Assembly (NCBI RefSeq): GCF_000733925.1
Contig: NZ_JPOO01000001.1
Span: 2,285,895-2,349,894 of the forward strand
Source: Arenibacter algicola
GTDB taxonomy: Bacteria > Bacteroidota > Bacteroidia > Flavobacteriales > Flavobacteriaceae
Direction of reading: 5' to 3'
DNA length: 64,000 nt
Every line of letters begins with the position of its first letter. The stretch's first letter is position 1. The notes below the pieces were generated by a model. It saw only the letters and a list, made by a program, of their open reading frames with translations. It searched no databases and had not been told where the DNA came from. Shown here piece after piece: positions 8,593-17,065 of this stretch. The translations under genes were made by a program, and so were the position numbers.

Positions 8593-9612
8593 CTATCTCC
8601 CATAATCGCCCTGAGCATATGAGGCCACAATACTACTGTTCGGTGTTTTGCAGTTCGTGGGAAAGTCGAAAAAATAAATGCATTTGGGCAAGCCATTGTT
8701 AAAGTCGATTTGCACCCAACCTTTACTGCTGCTTCCAAAACCTGAATAACTATAATTGGCCTTTACTGATTTAGGCCTCCCTTCACTGTCTTTGGACAGT
8801 ATGGAAACAGCGGAAATACTTCCCGGGGTATAACGATTGAACGACCAGGTTTTGGATTGGTTGGCTACCAGGTCATCTATCAACTTACTATAATCCTGGG
8901 ATCCGGTAGGTCCCCCAGATTTTTTCATGGCGGCATATTTGCTGCTGCCCTCCATGCGGATCGAAGGTTTGTTCAGGGCAAAGAGTTTTAGGTTTTCTTC
9001 AAATCTTCGAACACCGGCACTATTACAGCTGTTAATCTTAAAAATTTGAAGCATATCATTTTTTAATCCTTTGGCCTGATGCATTAAATCTACTGAATTG
9101 CCCATGGCATTTGGGTCCAATATCATGTCCATTGTAGTACGCACGGCATCGGCCTTTTGGATATTTTCAACTTCTATTTTGGCGTTATAAAGGTCTGGGC
9201 GAGCAAAAAGACCTGTGCCTACCCATTTATATTCAACACAAACCCTACTAAGCACATCTCCATAGATGTTTTTGGAAACCTCTTCTACGGCACATACCTG
9301 TTCCATAATCTCCACCTTGTCATCTGGCAGGTAACTTGGACATTCTCTGCCAAAGGCCCTTAAGTATTGCTCAAAAATCATAAGGAATCGCATGTCCTCA
9401 CGTTTTAATTCAATATTTTCAAAATGACCCCTAAAGATATAATCGAAAAACTCGGCATTGTACAAGCCATCGGTATTAAATACCAATGATTGCGGGGGGA
9501 TGCCCCCTTTTTCTGAAGGTTTAGGTGTTGAATGCTTAAAGGAAGAAAAATTAACGAATAGAATACCTAGGAACAAGATCCGTATAAAGTAATTGCTTTT
9601 CCACATACACAT
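8593..9612 (-). CDS. Putative exported protein, unknown function
   Basis: I start this at 9612 (MCMWKSNYFIRILFLGILFV), or 9606, rather than further upstream. That gives a proper signal peptide and avoids a 46-bp overlap with the acetyltransferase gene. About 340 residues. After the signal comes a low-complexity linker, then a mixed alpha/beta body with six or more cysteines and blocks such as FFDYIFRGHFENIEL, ECPSYLPDDKVEIMEQVCAVEE and GWVQIDFNNGLPKCIYFFDFP. I do not recognise a family. The acetyltransferase ends 17 bp upstream, so they may be cotranscribed. Confidence 0.55.
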   Translation of the reverse strand: MCMWKSNYFIRILFLGILFVNFSSFKHSTPKPSEKGGIPPQSLVFNTDGLYNAEFFDYIFRGHFENIELKREDMRFLMIFEQYLRAFGRECPSYLPDDKVEIMEQVCAVEEVSKNIYGDVLSRVCVEYKWVGTGLFARPDLYNAKIEVENIQKADAVRTTMDMILDPNAMGNSVDLMHQAKGLKNDMLQIFKINSCNSAGVRRFEENLKLFALNKPSIRMEGSSKYAAMKKSGGPTGSQDYSKLIDDLVANQSKTWSFNRYTPGSISAVSILSKDSEGRPKSVKANYSYSGFGSSSKGWVQIDFNNGLPKCIYFFDFPTNCKTPNSSIVASYAQGDYGR

Positions 9613-9628
9613 GTATTGGAACTGTAAA

Positions 9629-10066
9629 TTACAAATTGGATATAGGGTACTTAAATAAAATATACTCCCCTTCATTTGATGTTCCTTCGGATACCGCTAC
9701 CCATCCCGACTTCAAATAGAAATGGACACCTGATTTATTTTGTTTCAAACATTTTAAGCTAAGGTCAGAATTGCCTTTTTCAATGATTTTGTTCAATAGT
9801 AAGGTGCCAATACCTTTACGTTGATAATGCTTGGATATATAAAGATGGTGAAGGAAGCTGTCCTGAAGCCATATGGAAGCAAAACCAACTATTTCTGCTC
9901 CCACCTTCGCTACCAAAATGTATTCTCCTTCGGTGTCTTGGTTAAACGAAGATTTGTCTACAGAATCTTTGGGCAACCATGTAAAAGTGGAATTACGAAC
10001 TTCAAAATAAATTTGTTGGAGCAGTGCTCTATCGTTTTCCTCAAAATCTGATATCTCCACTTTCAT
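9629..10066 (-). CDS. GNAT-family N-acetyltransferase
   Basis: 145 residues. The N-terminal beta-alpha part is MKVEISDFEENDRALLQQIYFEV. Motif A, which binds acetyl-CoA, is LYISKHYQRKGIGTLLLNKIIEKG (Q-R-K-G-I-G). The C-terminal motif B is CLKQNKSGVHFYLKSGWVAV. The middle LVAKVGAEIVGFASIWLQDSFLHHLYI is typical of the fold. The acceptor (protein N terminus or small amine) is unknown. It lies 48 bp downstream of the MFS gene. Confidence 0.85.
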   Translation of the reverse strand: MKVEISDFEENDRALLQQIYFEVRNSTFTWLPKDSVDKSSFNQDTEGEYILVAKVGAEIVGFASIWLQDSFLHHLYISKHYQRKGIGTLLLNKIIEKGNSDLSLKCLKQNKSGVHFYLKSGWVAVSEGTSNEGEYILFKYPISNL

Positions 10067-10114
10067 ACCTATAAGTGGTAATATTTATGTACAGTAGTAG
10101 CCATTGGTCCAAGA

Positions 10115-11344
10115 TTATCCAATAGTTTTCAAAGAAGCCGTTTTGTTTTCTTTCTTTAAAAAATAAATCAGGAACAACATAAATGCTGCACTGGATATGG
10201 CCAATAGGGTAATGATATTCCAGGTAGACGTATATCCCAAATTCGCCACTAAATTCATTCCGATGCTGTGACCAAAAATATGGGCTATGGAGAAGGAAAT
10301 GGAGTAATAGGCCATGTATTGGCCTTGGTTTCCTTTTGCGGATCTATTCAGGGCCAAGGAATTGGAGAACGGGAATACGATCATTTCTCCAAAGGACATA
10401 AGAACCATTCCAATAACCAGGACTCCTATCCATCCGGTAAGATTGATTACAATGAAGCTCAATGCCGTTAATAGCACCCCGATTAGGATGAGTTTGGACA
10501 TACTATTTTTACTACTTTCCAACCATTTGATCAATGGCATTTCAAAAATAAAAATAAGAAAGCCGTTCAAGCCTAGGAGCAGGCCGATCTCTGCCTCCGT
10601 TAAATGATGCACATCCTTATAAAACAGGGGAAGGGTAGATAACAGTTGAAAGAATGCCAGTCCAAATAATGTCATGCCAATCAAAAGAATCATAAAGGCC
10701 TTATCTGTATACGCTTCTGCGGGATTTACCACCTTAACCTGCTCAATAACCTTTGCTTTCCTAGGATTAAGAATTTTCAACAATAACATTCCCGCAATAA
10801 AACAAGTAATGCCATCTATCCAAAAAAGTCCCCCATAACTAAGGGTAAAAATAATAAGGCCTCCCAGGGCAGGTCCCGCAGAAAAACCCAAATTAATGGC
10901 CAACCTGATCAGGGTTATGGAACGCGTTCTATTTTCTGGTTTGCTATAGGAGCTCAAGGCCACAAACATGGCCGGACGGAACATATCGGCTATGGCCATT
11001 AGCATTAAGACTCCAACACAAAAACCAATAAATGTTGTTATGTATTGTAAGAGGATAAACGAAACTCCTGAAGCCAATAGACTTATTACCATAACCTTAT
11101 AATAGCCTATTCTATCCGTTAACTTTCCTCCCAACCAAGAGCCGATAACTGACCCTAGGCCAAAGAGTGCCATGATCCACCCCACATCCGAAAGGCTGAA
11201 GTCCAAACTTTGGGTAAGGTATAGGGAAAGAAATGGTATAACCATGGTACCGGCCCTGTTAATAAGTGTAATAAGTGACAGCCACCACACCTCTTTAGAT
11301 AGTCCATTAAAGGTGTTAAAATAACTGAATACTAATTTTTTCAT
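10115..11344 (-). CDS. Major facilitator superfamily transporter
   Basis: 409 residues with about 12 hydrophobic segments. The loop 2-3 signature is GSWLGGKLTDRIGYYKVMV near residue 70. The N-terminal half also has RPAMFVALSSYSKPENRTRSITLIRLAINLGFSAGPALGG near 125-165, close to the antiporter motif of drug-efflux MFS carriers. A short hydrophilic loop near residue 200 separates the halves. The general shape is that of a multidrug or sugar efflux carrier; the substrate is not predictable. Confidence 0.85.
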   Translation of the reverse strand: MKKLVFSYFNTFNGLSKEVWWLSLITLINRAGTMVIPFLSLYLTQSLDFSLSDVGWIMALFGLGSVIGSWLGGKLTDRIGYYKVMVISLLASGVSFILLQYITTFIGFCVGVLMLMAIADMFRPAMFVALSSYSKPENRTRSITLIRLAINLGFSAGPALGGLIIFTLSYGGLFWIDGITCFIAGMLLLKILNPRKAKVIEQVKVVNPAEAYTDKAFMILLIGMTLFGLAFFQLLSTLPLFYKDVHHLTEAEIGLLLGLNGFLIFIFEMPLIKWLESSKNSMSKLILIGVLLTALSFIVINLTGWIGVLVIGMVLMSFGEMIVFPFSNSLALNRSAKGNQGQYMAYYSISFSIAHIFGHSIGMNLVANLGYTSTWNIITLLAISSAAFMLFLIYFLKKENKTASLKTIG

Positions 11345-11722
11345 TTAAAACATTCATTTTTAATCTCAAAGGTGATACTAGTATATTCCCACATTGGTAA
11401 TAGATACTGTGTAAATGTTACAGATTATTGTCCCAATATTATACATTTGATTCCTTGTTCATAGCAAACCTTGCATATGAACATGGGTTATATTATCCAT
11501 TGGATACTACCTTGTCCATAATCATTCTGCAAACAATTATCTCTGACAAAACCAATTGCTTTACTTTTTCAATTCTGAATGGATTGTACCTTCCAAAATA
11601 TATAGTTTGCATTCACTTTAAAATGAATACAATATTCTTAACATATCCATAGATGAAAATAATAGCTATAGTTGCGCCAAGGACTAGAATTTGTTTCAAT
11701 ATTATCCCTGATATTTCCATGC
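11345..11722. other. Intergenic region, no gene seen
   Basis: 378 bp of AT-rich sequence between the MFS gene start and the 3' end of the CHMI-like gene. I see no frame with family resemblance, no RNA gene and no strong hairpin followed by T. The MFS promoter should be in its left part. Confidence 0.5.
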
Positions 11723-12076
11723 TTACTTTCCTTCCACCATCGATTTATTGCAGTAGGTGGCTTTCTCAAAATCCCGGATGTTTATGGAAATAATGGGAAC
11801 TTCGGGAAGCATTGATGTCAATTCAGAAACTATTCTTTTCGATAAATCACTTTTTTCGAGATTGCTTCTTCCTTCCATAATATTGGCAAAAATGTGCATA
11901 AAGTCGTTCCTGGTATTGCCTATCGTATAATATTTGAAGGGATTGATCCTTACCTTAATGTCCCCGTCTTCAAAAAGACCGGATGCTTCAGCGGAATCAT
12001 AAACTCTCTGTATGATTTCGTTTGGAGTCTTTTTGTTTAATATGTTTTCTGAGCAATCAATTACAAAGTGTGGCAT
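11723..12076 (-). CDS. 5-carboxymethyl-2-hydroxymuconate delta-isomerase-like protein (CHMI)
   Basis: 117 residues of the tautomerase superfamily. The start is MPHFVIDCSENIL, placing the catalytic proline directly after the initiator Met. Further family features are the Asp/Arg-rich strand DIKVRINPFKYYTIGNTRNDFMHIFANIMEGRS and the helix LSKRIVSELTSMLPEVPIISINIRDFE. CHMI acts in homoprotocatechuate breakdown, but no other gene of that pathway is near, so the substrate here may differ. Single gene. Confidence 0.8.
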   Translation of the reverse strand: MPHFVIDCSENILNKKTPNEIIQRVYDSAEASGLFEDGDIKVRINPFKYYTIGNTRNDFMHIFANIMEGRSNLEKSDLSKRIVSELTSMLPEVPIISINIRDFEKATYCNKSMVEGK

Positions 12077-12100
12077 ACAATTTTTCTTTAGTTAATTTTT

Positions 12101-12139
12101 GGCAAGTCCAACCTGCTTTATTTGGATGTTGGACTTGCC
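12101..12139. repeat. Perfect 12-bp-arm inverted repeat
   Basis: GGCAAGTCCAAC (12101-12112) and GTTGGACTTGCC (12128-12139) pair perfectly over 12 bp with a 15-base loop. On the plus strand it is followed by a run of T, but no plus-strand gene ends here. On the minus strand it lies 25 bp upstream of the CHMI-like start, where it could be a leader hairpin or the remains of a terminator. Confidence 0.6.
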
Positions 12140-12220
12140 ATACTTTTTTTCAATTCTATTTAGTTATCGTGAGTTCGTTTTACATTTAATTGTCAATAAG
12201 TTCTTTATGATAATTTTGTC

Positions 12221-12310
12221 CGGTCGAGCGTAGTCGAGACCTCAATTAAAAATCGTTATAGTACAATAACCTCTCGACTCCGCCTGCCTTCCGGAGGCAG
12301 GCTCGAGGAG
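12221..12310. repeat. Dispersed palindromic repeat pair
   Basis: Two linked palindromic parts. CGGTCGAGCGTAGTCGAGAC lies at 12221-12240, and CTCTCGACTCCGCCTGCC at 12271-12288 runs into TTCCGGAGGCAGGCTCGAGG. The TCGAGCG-AGTCGAG core and the CCTGCC/GGCAGG hairpin are typical of short repeats scattered between genes in this group of bacteria. The repeat sits between the nitroreductase 3' end and the CHMI-like gene and may act as a terminator. Confidence 0.65.
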
Positions 12311-12380
12311 ACAGTAGTAATTTTTTAATTTGCACTAAATCAATGTCTTGTAATTATTTTTTATGTTGAATTCATGTTAG

Positions 12381-13010
12381 TTAGGCAGTTTGAAACAATT
12401 CTTCCTTGGTTTTTCTAACCTTTTTTCTATTCTGTGTTTTGTCTGAAGCAGATCTATAACCTACTGGGGCTATCACGGCTGCATTAAGTCCTAGCTCATC
12501 CAATCCCAGTATTTGATTGTAGGCCTGGTTGTTAAACCCTTCCATGGGACAGGCGTCTATTTTTAGCTCTGCGCAGGCAATTAGTAGGTTGTTCAAGGCC
12601 AGATAGGTCTGCTTTTCCGACCAGCTTTTCCGATCTTCAGCGGACATCTTTGCGATACTGGTCTTAATGAATTCCCCATACTCTATTATACCTTCGGACG
12701 AATTCCCTAGAGCAGTCATAATTCGTTGTATAAAATCATCTACGTGCCGATCATAGTCAAGGGTGTAATTACAAAAAACGAAGAGCTGGGATGCGTCGGT
12801 AATTTGCGATTGGTCCCAAGAGGCTTTTCGCAGTGCTGCCCTGATTTCATCGTTTTCAATGATCAATACCTTATAAAGTTGTAGGCCATAGGACGATACG
12901 GAAAGCCTTATTGCTTCTTTTAAATATTCCAGGTCTTGCTCGCTTACTTTTCTTTTTGGGTCGAACATTTTGGTGGCATATCGCCAATTAAGATTGTCTA
13001 TTAAGTTCAT
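12381..13010 (-). CDS. NAD(P)H-dependent nitroreductase (NfsB-like)
   Basis: 209 residues, an FMN flavoprotein of the nitroreductase family. Features: LNWRYATKMFDPKRKVSEQDLEYLKEAIRLSVSSYGLQLYKVLII, where R-A-T-K and S-S-Y-G-L-Q are FMN contacts; AYLALNNLLIACAELKIDACPMEGF-like helix near 150; and LNAAVIAPVGYRS near the end. It reduces nitroaromatics or quinones in the cytoplasm. The GNAT gene ends 11 bp upstream, so it belongs to the run of closely packed genes 12381-14189. Confidence 0.85.
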   Translation of the reverse strand: MNLIDNLNWRYATKMFDPKRKVSEQDLEYLKEAIRLSVSSYGLQLYKVLIIENDEIRAALRKASWDQSQITDASQLFVFCNYTLDYDRHVDDFIQRIMTALGNSSEGIIEYGEFIKTSIAKMSAEDRKSWSEKQTYLALNNLLIACAELKIDACPMEGFNNQAYNQILGLDELGLNAAVIAPVGYRSASDKTQNRKKVRKTKEELFQTA

Positions 13011-13021
13011 TTTTTTATGTT

Positions 13022-13741
13022 TTAATGTTTTACAAAATTTTTAAGGAGGAAATCTTCTCGAAATCCAGTTTTTAAATAAAGTCCCTTTGCCATTTGTGAG
13101 GCCTGTAGGGTAGCATACATGGCTCCCTGTTGCTTGGCCAAGTTTAGAACATGGTTCAGTAGGTCTGCTGCATATCCCTTTCGTCTATGGTCCGGGACAA
13201 CACCAATGGAGTGAATACCGGCCAAATTAGGGGTGTCATTAAAAAGAACAGCTGTCCCAATAGATTGGGATCCATGGTACCCAATGAGATAGTCTACCCT
13301 GTTCATGGTGAGTACTACCGTTTCCGGGCTGATACAATATCCAAAAGCCTTAAGAAAAAGACTGGACCACAGTGCAGCTGTGCCAGTGTCCGTTACCTTT
13401 TGGAAGGATAGTTCACTGGTATGGTAGTGGTTATCCTTCAGCTGTATGGACATGCCGGTCAGTTCATTTTTTAGTATAAAGTTTTGGGACAATAAAAGTT
13501 TCTCGGTGACATTGGTTTGCCATACGGGGATGGTGAACCCAGCGATATTGGTTCTATCGAGAATTTCTTCCAATTTCTTTCTGCTCGGAGGCCGATGAAA
13601 CCATAGTTTATTGGGCCATTCTGATGCTGCCACAGTGCTTATGGCGTAATCATCATCGCTGTAAAATTGGCCATTGGCCCTGCCTGCCAGGCTCCATAGA
13701 TTAGTTAGATTCCTTATGTTTTCTCTGGTTAAATCCATCAC
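13022..13741 (-). CDS. GNAT-family N-acetyltransferase
   Basis: 239 residues. The N-terminal 110 residues are a variable domain (WSLAGRANGQFYSDDDYAIS). The GNAT fold is C-terminal, with IGVVPDHRRKGYAADLLNHVLNLAKQQGAMYATLQASQMAKGLYLKTGFRE; the R-R-K-G-Y-A loop binds the CoA pyrophosphate. It lies one base from the YdcZ-type gene and 11 bp from the nitroreductase, so it is part of one operon. The acceptor substrate is unknown. Confidence 0.85.
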   Translation of the reverse strand: MMDLTRENIRNLTNLWSLAGRANGQFYSDDDYAISTVAASEWPNKLWFHRPPSRKKLEEILDRTNIAGFTIPVWQTNVTEKLLLSQNFILKNELTGMSIQLKDNHYHTSELSFQKVTDTGTAALWSSLFLKAFGYCISPETVVLTMNRVDYLIGYHGSQSIGTAVLFNDTPNLAGIHSIGVVPDHRRKGYAADLLNHVLNLAKQQGAMYATLQASQMAKGLYLKTGFREDFLLKNFVKH

Positions 13742-13742
13742 T

Positions 13743-14189
13743 TTAATATTTTATGAGTATTATTCCCAAGGTCATCACTAACATTCCCATTATTTTTTTA
13801 ATGGTCATGGGTTCCAAGGGCATTCCAAACCAACCAAAATGCCCTGCTATAGCAGCAAAAATTATTTGACCACTAAGCCCAAAAACTACCGCCGTAGATA
13901 TCCCAATACGTGGAATGATGTAGTAAAAGAGCGTTACTGCCAAGAAACTTAGAGCGCCTCCCGTAAACCACATATAGGCAGGGATCGATTGTATTTGGTC
14001 TGTACTTGGAAGTTCGCGGACGGTCATGAAAACCGCAATTAGCGTAAAACTCGCGCTCATAATCAAGGCTGCTGATGTAGCCAACAAGCTGCTGTTTAGC
14101 AGTACCCCAAGCCTAGCGTTTATTCCACCTTGGATTACGACCAAAATACCTACCGAAAACGAAAGCAGTAATAATGATGAATTGTTCAT
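13743..14189 (-). CDS. YdcZ/DUF606-type DMT superfamily transporter
   Basis: 148 residues with five hydrophobic segments. The first, LLLLSFSVGILVVIQGGINARLGVLL, carries the Q-G-x-x-N-A-R-L-G motif of the DUF606 family. Also visible: AYMWFTGGALSFLAVTLFYYIIPRIGISTAVVFGLSGQIIFAAIAGHFGWFG. The family forms five-helix half-transporters that usually pair as dimers. It is four bases from the cyclase gene upstream and one base from the GNAT gene downstream, so these are clearly cotranscribed. Confidence 0.8.
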   Translation of the reverse strand: MNNSSLLLLSFSVGILVVIQGGINARLGVLLNSSLLATSAALIMSASFTLIAVFMTVRELPSTDQIQSIPAYMWFTGGALSFLAVTLFYYIIPRIGISTAVVFGLSGQIIFAAIAGHFGWFGMPLEPMTIKKIMGMLVMTLGIILIKY

Positions 14190-14193
14190 GGCC

Positions 14194-15174
14194 TTACTCT
14201 TTCATGTTCATTGGGATGGCTATGGGCCGCATAGGGGAGGCGCTGGCACCCCTTAATTTCAGGGAGGCTGCAATGAACGCAAATTCATACACCGCGTCTT
14301 TGGATAGTTTTTCCAAATATAGCTGCTCTATAAACATTACTCCTTTTTCCGCAAGCAGGTATGTATGCACAGGTACCCAATTGTCTTTCCGTTCTGGCGG
14401 AAAGGCCTCAAAACTAAGGTTATCCGCACCTAGGAGCATAATTCCCTTCTCCTCTACCAACCACTTAACGGCATCAAGGCCTATACCTGGATAGTTATCC
14501 AAATAGTGCGGGGCATCTTCATAAAACTCGGCTTGGCCCGTCCTGATCAATACAACGTCTCCGGGTTTTAGCTCCATACCCTGTTTCTCTAAGGTGAGCT
14601 GAAGGTCCTGGGAAGTGATGCGATAGTTTTTTGGAAGTGGTCCTTTGGCATTCGCTACGTCCAATAGTACCCCCCTGGCAATAATTGGCGGAATGGTTTC
14701 TGCTCCGGTCTTCTTCCAGCCCTTGTCCCCAAGGTATTCCTCTGGGGTATATCCATTCCATATTTTACCATCTAGACCAAAGTGGTTCAATGCATCTATA
14801 TGCGTCCCCATATGGGTGTACATGGAGATGGCGTCCCCGGTATAGCTAACCTTTTTGTTCATTTTCTCTCCTAGACCATTGGGATTGTCCACTATAGTAC
14901 CATGTGGTGTATGTGTAAGCCAATACTGGTATCCAGGATCTCCCAAGGAATGAAAGCTGGGCATTCCAACAAAGTAATCTACACTAAGGTCGTATGTCTT
15001 TCCGGAGGATATTTTGGATAGTACCTCTAGCTTAGAAGCTTCGGTCATCATATTTAGGGTGCCAATTTGATCCTTTGGTCCCCATGGACTTTTGCCCACT
15101 GTTTCATGTTGCTGCCCTATAGCCAAAAATTGAAAAAAGAGCAGGATTGCAATAAAAATTTTTGTCCTTTTCAT
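14194..15174 (-). CDS. Cyclase-family protein (kynurenine-formamidase-like), exported
   Basis: About 326 residues from the preferred start at 15174 (MKRTKIFIAILLFFQFLAIG), which gives a signal peptide. A further upstream ATG at 15198 would add eight residues. The metal-binding signature of the cyclase/KynB fold is visible: MYTHMGTHIDALNHFG (H-x-G-T-H-x-D) near residue 120. Other blocks are VLLDVANAKG, DVVLIRTGQAEF, and YPGIGLDAVKWLVEEKGIMLLGADNLSFE near 230. It hydrolyses an amide or lactone in the periplasm; the substrate is unknown. It heads the run 14194-12381. Confidence 0.85.
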   Translation of the reverse strand: MKRTKIFIAILLFFQFLAIGQQHETVGKSPWGPKDQIGTLNMMTEASKLEVLSKISSGKTYDLSVDYFVGMPSFHSLGDPGYQYWLTHTPHGTIVDNPNGLGEKMNKKVSYTGDAISMYTHMGTHIDALNHFGLDGKIWNGYTPEEYLGDKGWKKTGAETIPPIIARGVLLDVANAKGPLPKNYRITSQDLQLTLEKQGMELKPGDVVLIRTGQAEFYEDAPHYLDNYPGIGLDAVKWLVEEKGIMLLGADNLSFEAFPPERKDNWVPVHTYLLAEKGVMFIEQLYLEKLSKDAVYEFAFIAASLKLRGASASPMRPIAIPMNMKE

Positions 15175-15244
15175 GATTAAAATATTTTGTTGGAGCAAAT
15201 ATCAAAACCATGGGGAACTATTTCATTAAGGTATCTTAAGAACG

Positions 15245-15823
15245 CTAATAATCCCTTAAATTTTTTCGGATTGTACTTAGGTGTTCAGGAGTGACTCCCA
15301 AGTAGGAGGCAAGCATATATTGAGGAATTTGTTGTTCTATGTCCCGGTAACGTCCAATAAACTCAAGGTAACGTTGCTCGGCAGACTGACTCATGTTGTT
15401 GATCGTTCTTTCCTGAAGGGCAACATAACCGTTTTGGGTTTTGATACGAAAAAATCGATCCATCATATGGATTTCATCAAAGAGATCATTTAATCTATCC
15501 CTATGAATTTGCATCACTGTACTCTGCGTTATGGCCTGAATAAAGAAAGTGGCAGGTTTCTGGGTGAGATAGGCGTACAGGTCGTTGATCCACCATCCAT
15601 TTATTCCAAATTGAAGAATATGTTCAGCACCCAATTCATCTATACTAAAAAGTTTTACGCATCCTTCGGAAATAAAGCGCATATGATTGGAGTATTCCCC
15701 ACTTTGAAGTAAAAATTGTTTCTTTTTGAGGGATACGGGCTCAAACGATTTCTGGATCAGCTTGGATTCATCTTCGGTAAGAGGAACCAATTCCTTAATA
15801 TTTCCAATGAGGTGGTCATACAT
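15245..15823 (-). CDS. Crp/Fnr-family transcriptional regulator
   Basis: 192 residues. The cyclic-nucleotide-binding-like domain covers about 20-130 (LKKKQFLLQSGEYSNHMRFISEGCVKLFSID, then ILQFGINGWWINDLYAYLTQKPATFFIQAI). The C terminus has a short DNA-binding region, AEQRYLEFIGRYRDIEQQIPQYMLASYLGVTPEHLSTIRK. The domain lacks the canonical cAMP-contact Arg/Ser pair, as is usual for Bacteroidota members. It is 46 bp downstream of the cyclase gene start side and could control that operon or the divergent DUF4386 gene. Confidence 0.85.
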   Translation of the reverse strand: MYDHLIGNIKELVPLTEDESKLIQKSFEPVSLKKKQFLLQSGEYSNHMRFISEGCVKLFSIDELGAEHILQFGINGWWINDLYAYLTQKPATFFIQAITQSTVMQIHRDRLNDLFDEIHMMDRFFRIKTQNGYVALQERTINNMSQSAEQRYLEFIGRYRDIEQQIPQYMLASYLGVTPEHLSTIRKNLRDY

Positions 15824-15967
15824 TATTTACAGATTGGATTATTCTTAATTAGATTTCCGTTTAAAATTCGAAAAAAATCCCGTTAGGAACAAGGTAAGGC
15901 CCGTTAATCTTAACTAAAGTCAATATATTTAAATTTTAAAGATAATAGTTTCGCACAAATCATAAAG

Positions 15968-16675
15968 ATGGTACGCATGAAACAAATCGCAAAAATTTCT
16001 GGAATAGCCTATTTAATGATTTTTCTTTCAGGTTTTTATGCCAATTTTTCTGTACTTGAAAGTCTAGTGGATATTCATAGCCCTACAGTCACGCTTACAA
16101 ATTTTGTGAACGGACACTCTCAGTTTGGATACGGTCTGTTAGGATTTGTAGTGATGTTGTTCTTTGATGTTCTACTGGTATGGTCACTTTTCTATTTGAC
16201 GCAATCGGTCAGTAGGAATTTATCTTTTGTGGCCTCTTTTTTCCGACTAATGCATGCTATTATTTTCGGTATAGCTTTGTCAAAATTGTGGAGGGCATAC
16301 CAACTCACGGCCGAAGTGGAGAGCGCTATTGACCTGGAACTCGAAGTAATGAATCTTGTGTCGGATTTTGATTTAGTTTGGACCTTGGGATTATTGATTT
16401 TTGGCCTGCACTTGATAGTTCTTGGATTTCTTAGTTTGAAATCCACCTTTATCCCAAAAATTATCGGCCTGTTTTTACTACTGGCTGCTATGGGTTATAT
16501 GTTGGATAGTATAGCAAAATTAGCGTATGAAAATTACCTTGTTTACCGACCCTATTTTGAAATGGGCGTGGTATTGACAGGAGTAATTGGGGAGCTATCA
16601 TTTACCATATGGCTATTGTTCAAAGGGCTAAAAAAGGAGAAAAATTATAGTACAGGAAAGCAGGTCTCCAGGTAG
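15968..16675 (+). CDS. DUF4386 family membrane protein
   Basis: 235 residues with six hydrophobic segments. The start, MKQIAKISGIAYLMIFLSGFYANF from Met4, is the DUF4386 signature, followed by FFDVLLVWSLFYLTQSVSRNLSFVASFFRLMHAIIFGIAL and the late FLLLAAMGYMLDSIAKL. Function is unknown; members are often close to regulators. It is divergent from the Crp/Fnr gene with a 144-bp shared promoter region. Confidence 0.8.
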   Translation: MVRMKQIAKISGIAYLMIFLSGFYANFSVLESLVDIHSPTVTLTNFVNGHSQFGYGLLGFVVMLFFDVLLVWSLFYLTQSVSRNLSFVASFFRLMHAIIFGIALSKLWRAYQLTAEVESAIDLELEVMNLVSDFDLVWTLGLLIFGLHLIVLGFLSLKSTFIPKIIGLFLLLAAMGYMLDSIAKLAYENYLVYRPYFEMGVVLTGVIGELSFTIWLLFKGLKKEKNYSTGKQVSR

Positions 16676-16694
16676 ATTATTTTAATTTTGTGGA

Positions 16695-17008
16695 ATGAAG
16701 ACATTGGAGCAACAACGACAGGAATGTTCAAAAGGTCCATTTTCTGCAACGCCTCTTTCAGGTTTAGTAGCTTGGTTGTTGGTAGCCTTTTCGGGTATGT
16801 TTTTCTCGGATAAAGTTAAGGTTTGGGTGCTCTTTATTGCTACTGGAAGCATTGGATAGGCATAGTACACGCTATAGCAAGAACTGTAAGTATTGTAATT
16901 TTGTGGTACCTTTTTCCAGACTTAAGAATTGTAGCCATCCCCTTGGCCATCGTACTTATTCATGTTGTAACCCTTGTTATTTTAAAAAATAGGAGCAAAT
17001 TGGCATAA
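16695..17008 (+). pseudogene. DUF7010-like membrane protein, inactivated by internal deletion
   Basis: The first frame reads MKTLEQQRQECSKGPFSATP then a membrane segment SGLVAWLLVAFSGMFF and VWVLFIATGSIG followed by a stop. In another frame the sequence continues KHWIGIVHAIARTVSIVILW, FPDLRIVAIPLAIVLIHVVT to a stop at 17006-17008. From memory these match the two ends of DUF7010-type proteins, which are about 180 residues long, so about 70 residues of the middle are missing. The joint is in ACTGGAAGCATTGG, which reads as the end of the first part (TGSI) and the start of the second (WKHW). It is probably a deletion between short matching sequences. Confidence 0.6.
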
Positions 17009-17065
17009 ATTTTTCAAAGTCAAGGTATTTCAATAAGTTTTATCATCTGCGTTATTGCTGTACGT

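Noticed and set aside
11428..11652. 74-residue plus-strand frame in the gap after the MFS gene
   Set aside because: Composition is that of AT-rich non-coding DNA; no motif and no neighbour suggests a gene.
16682..16870. 62-residue minus-strand frame
   Set aside because: It is antisense to the DUF7010-like N-terminal fragment and resembles nothing known.
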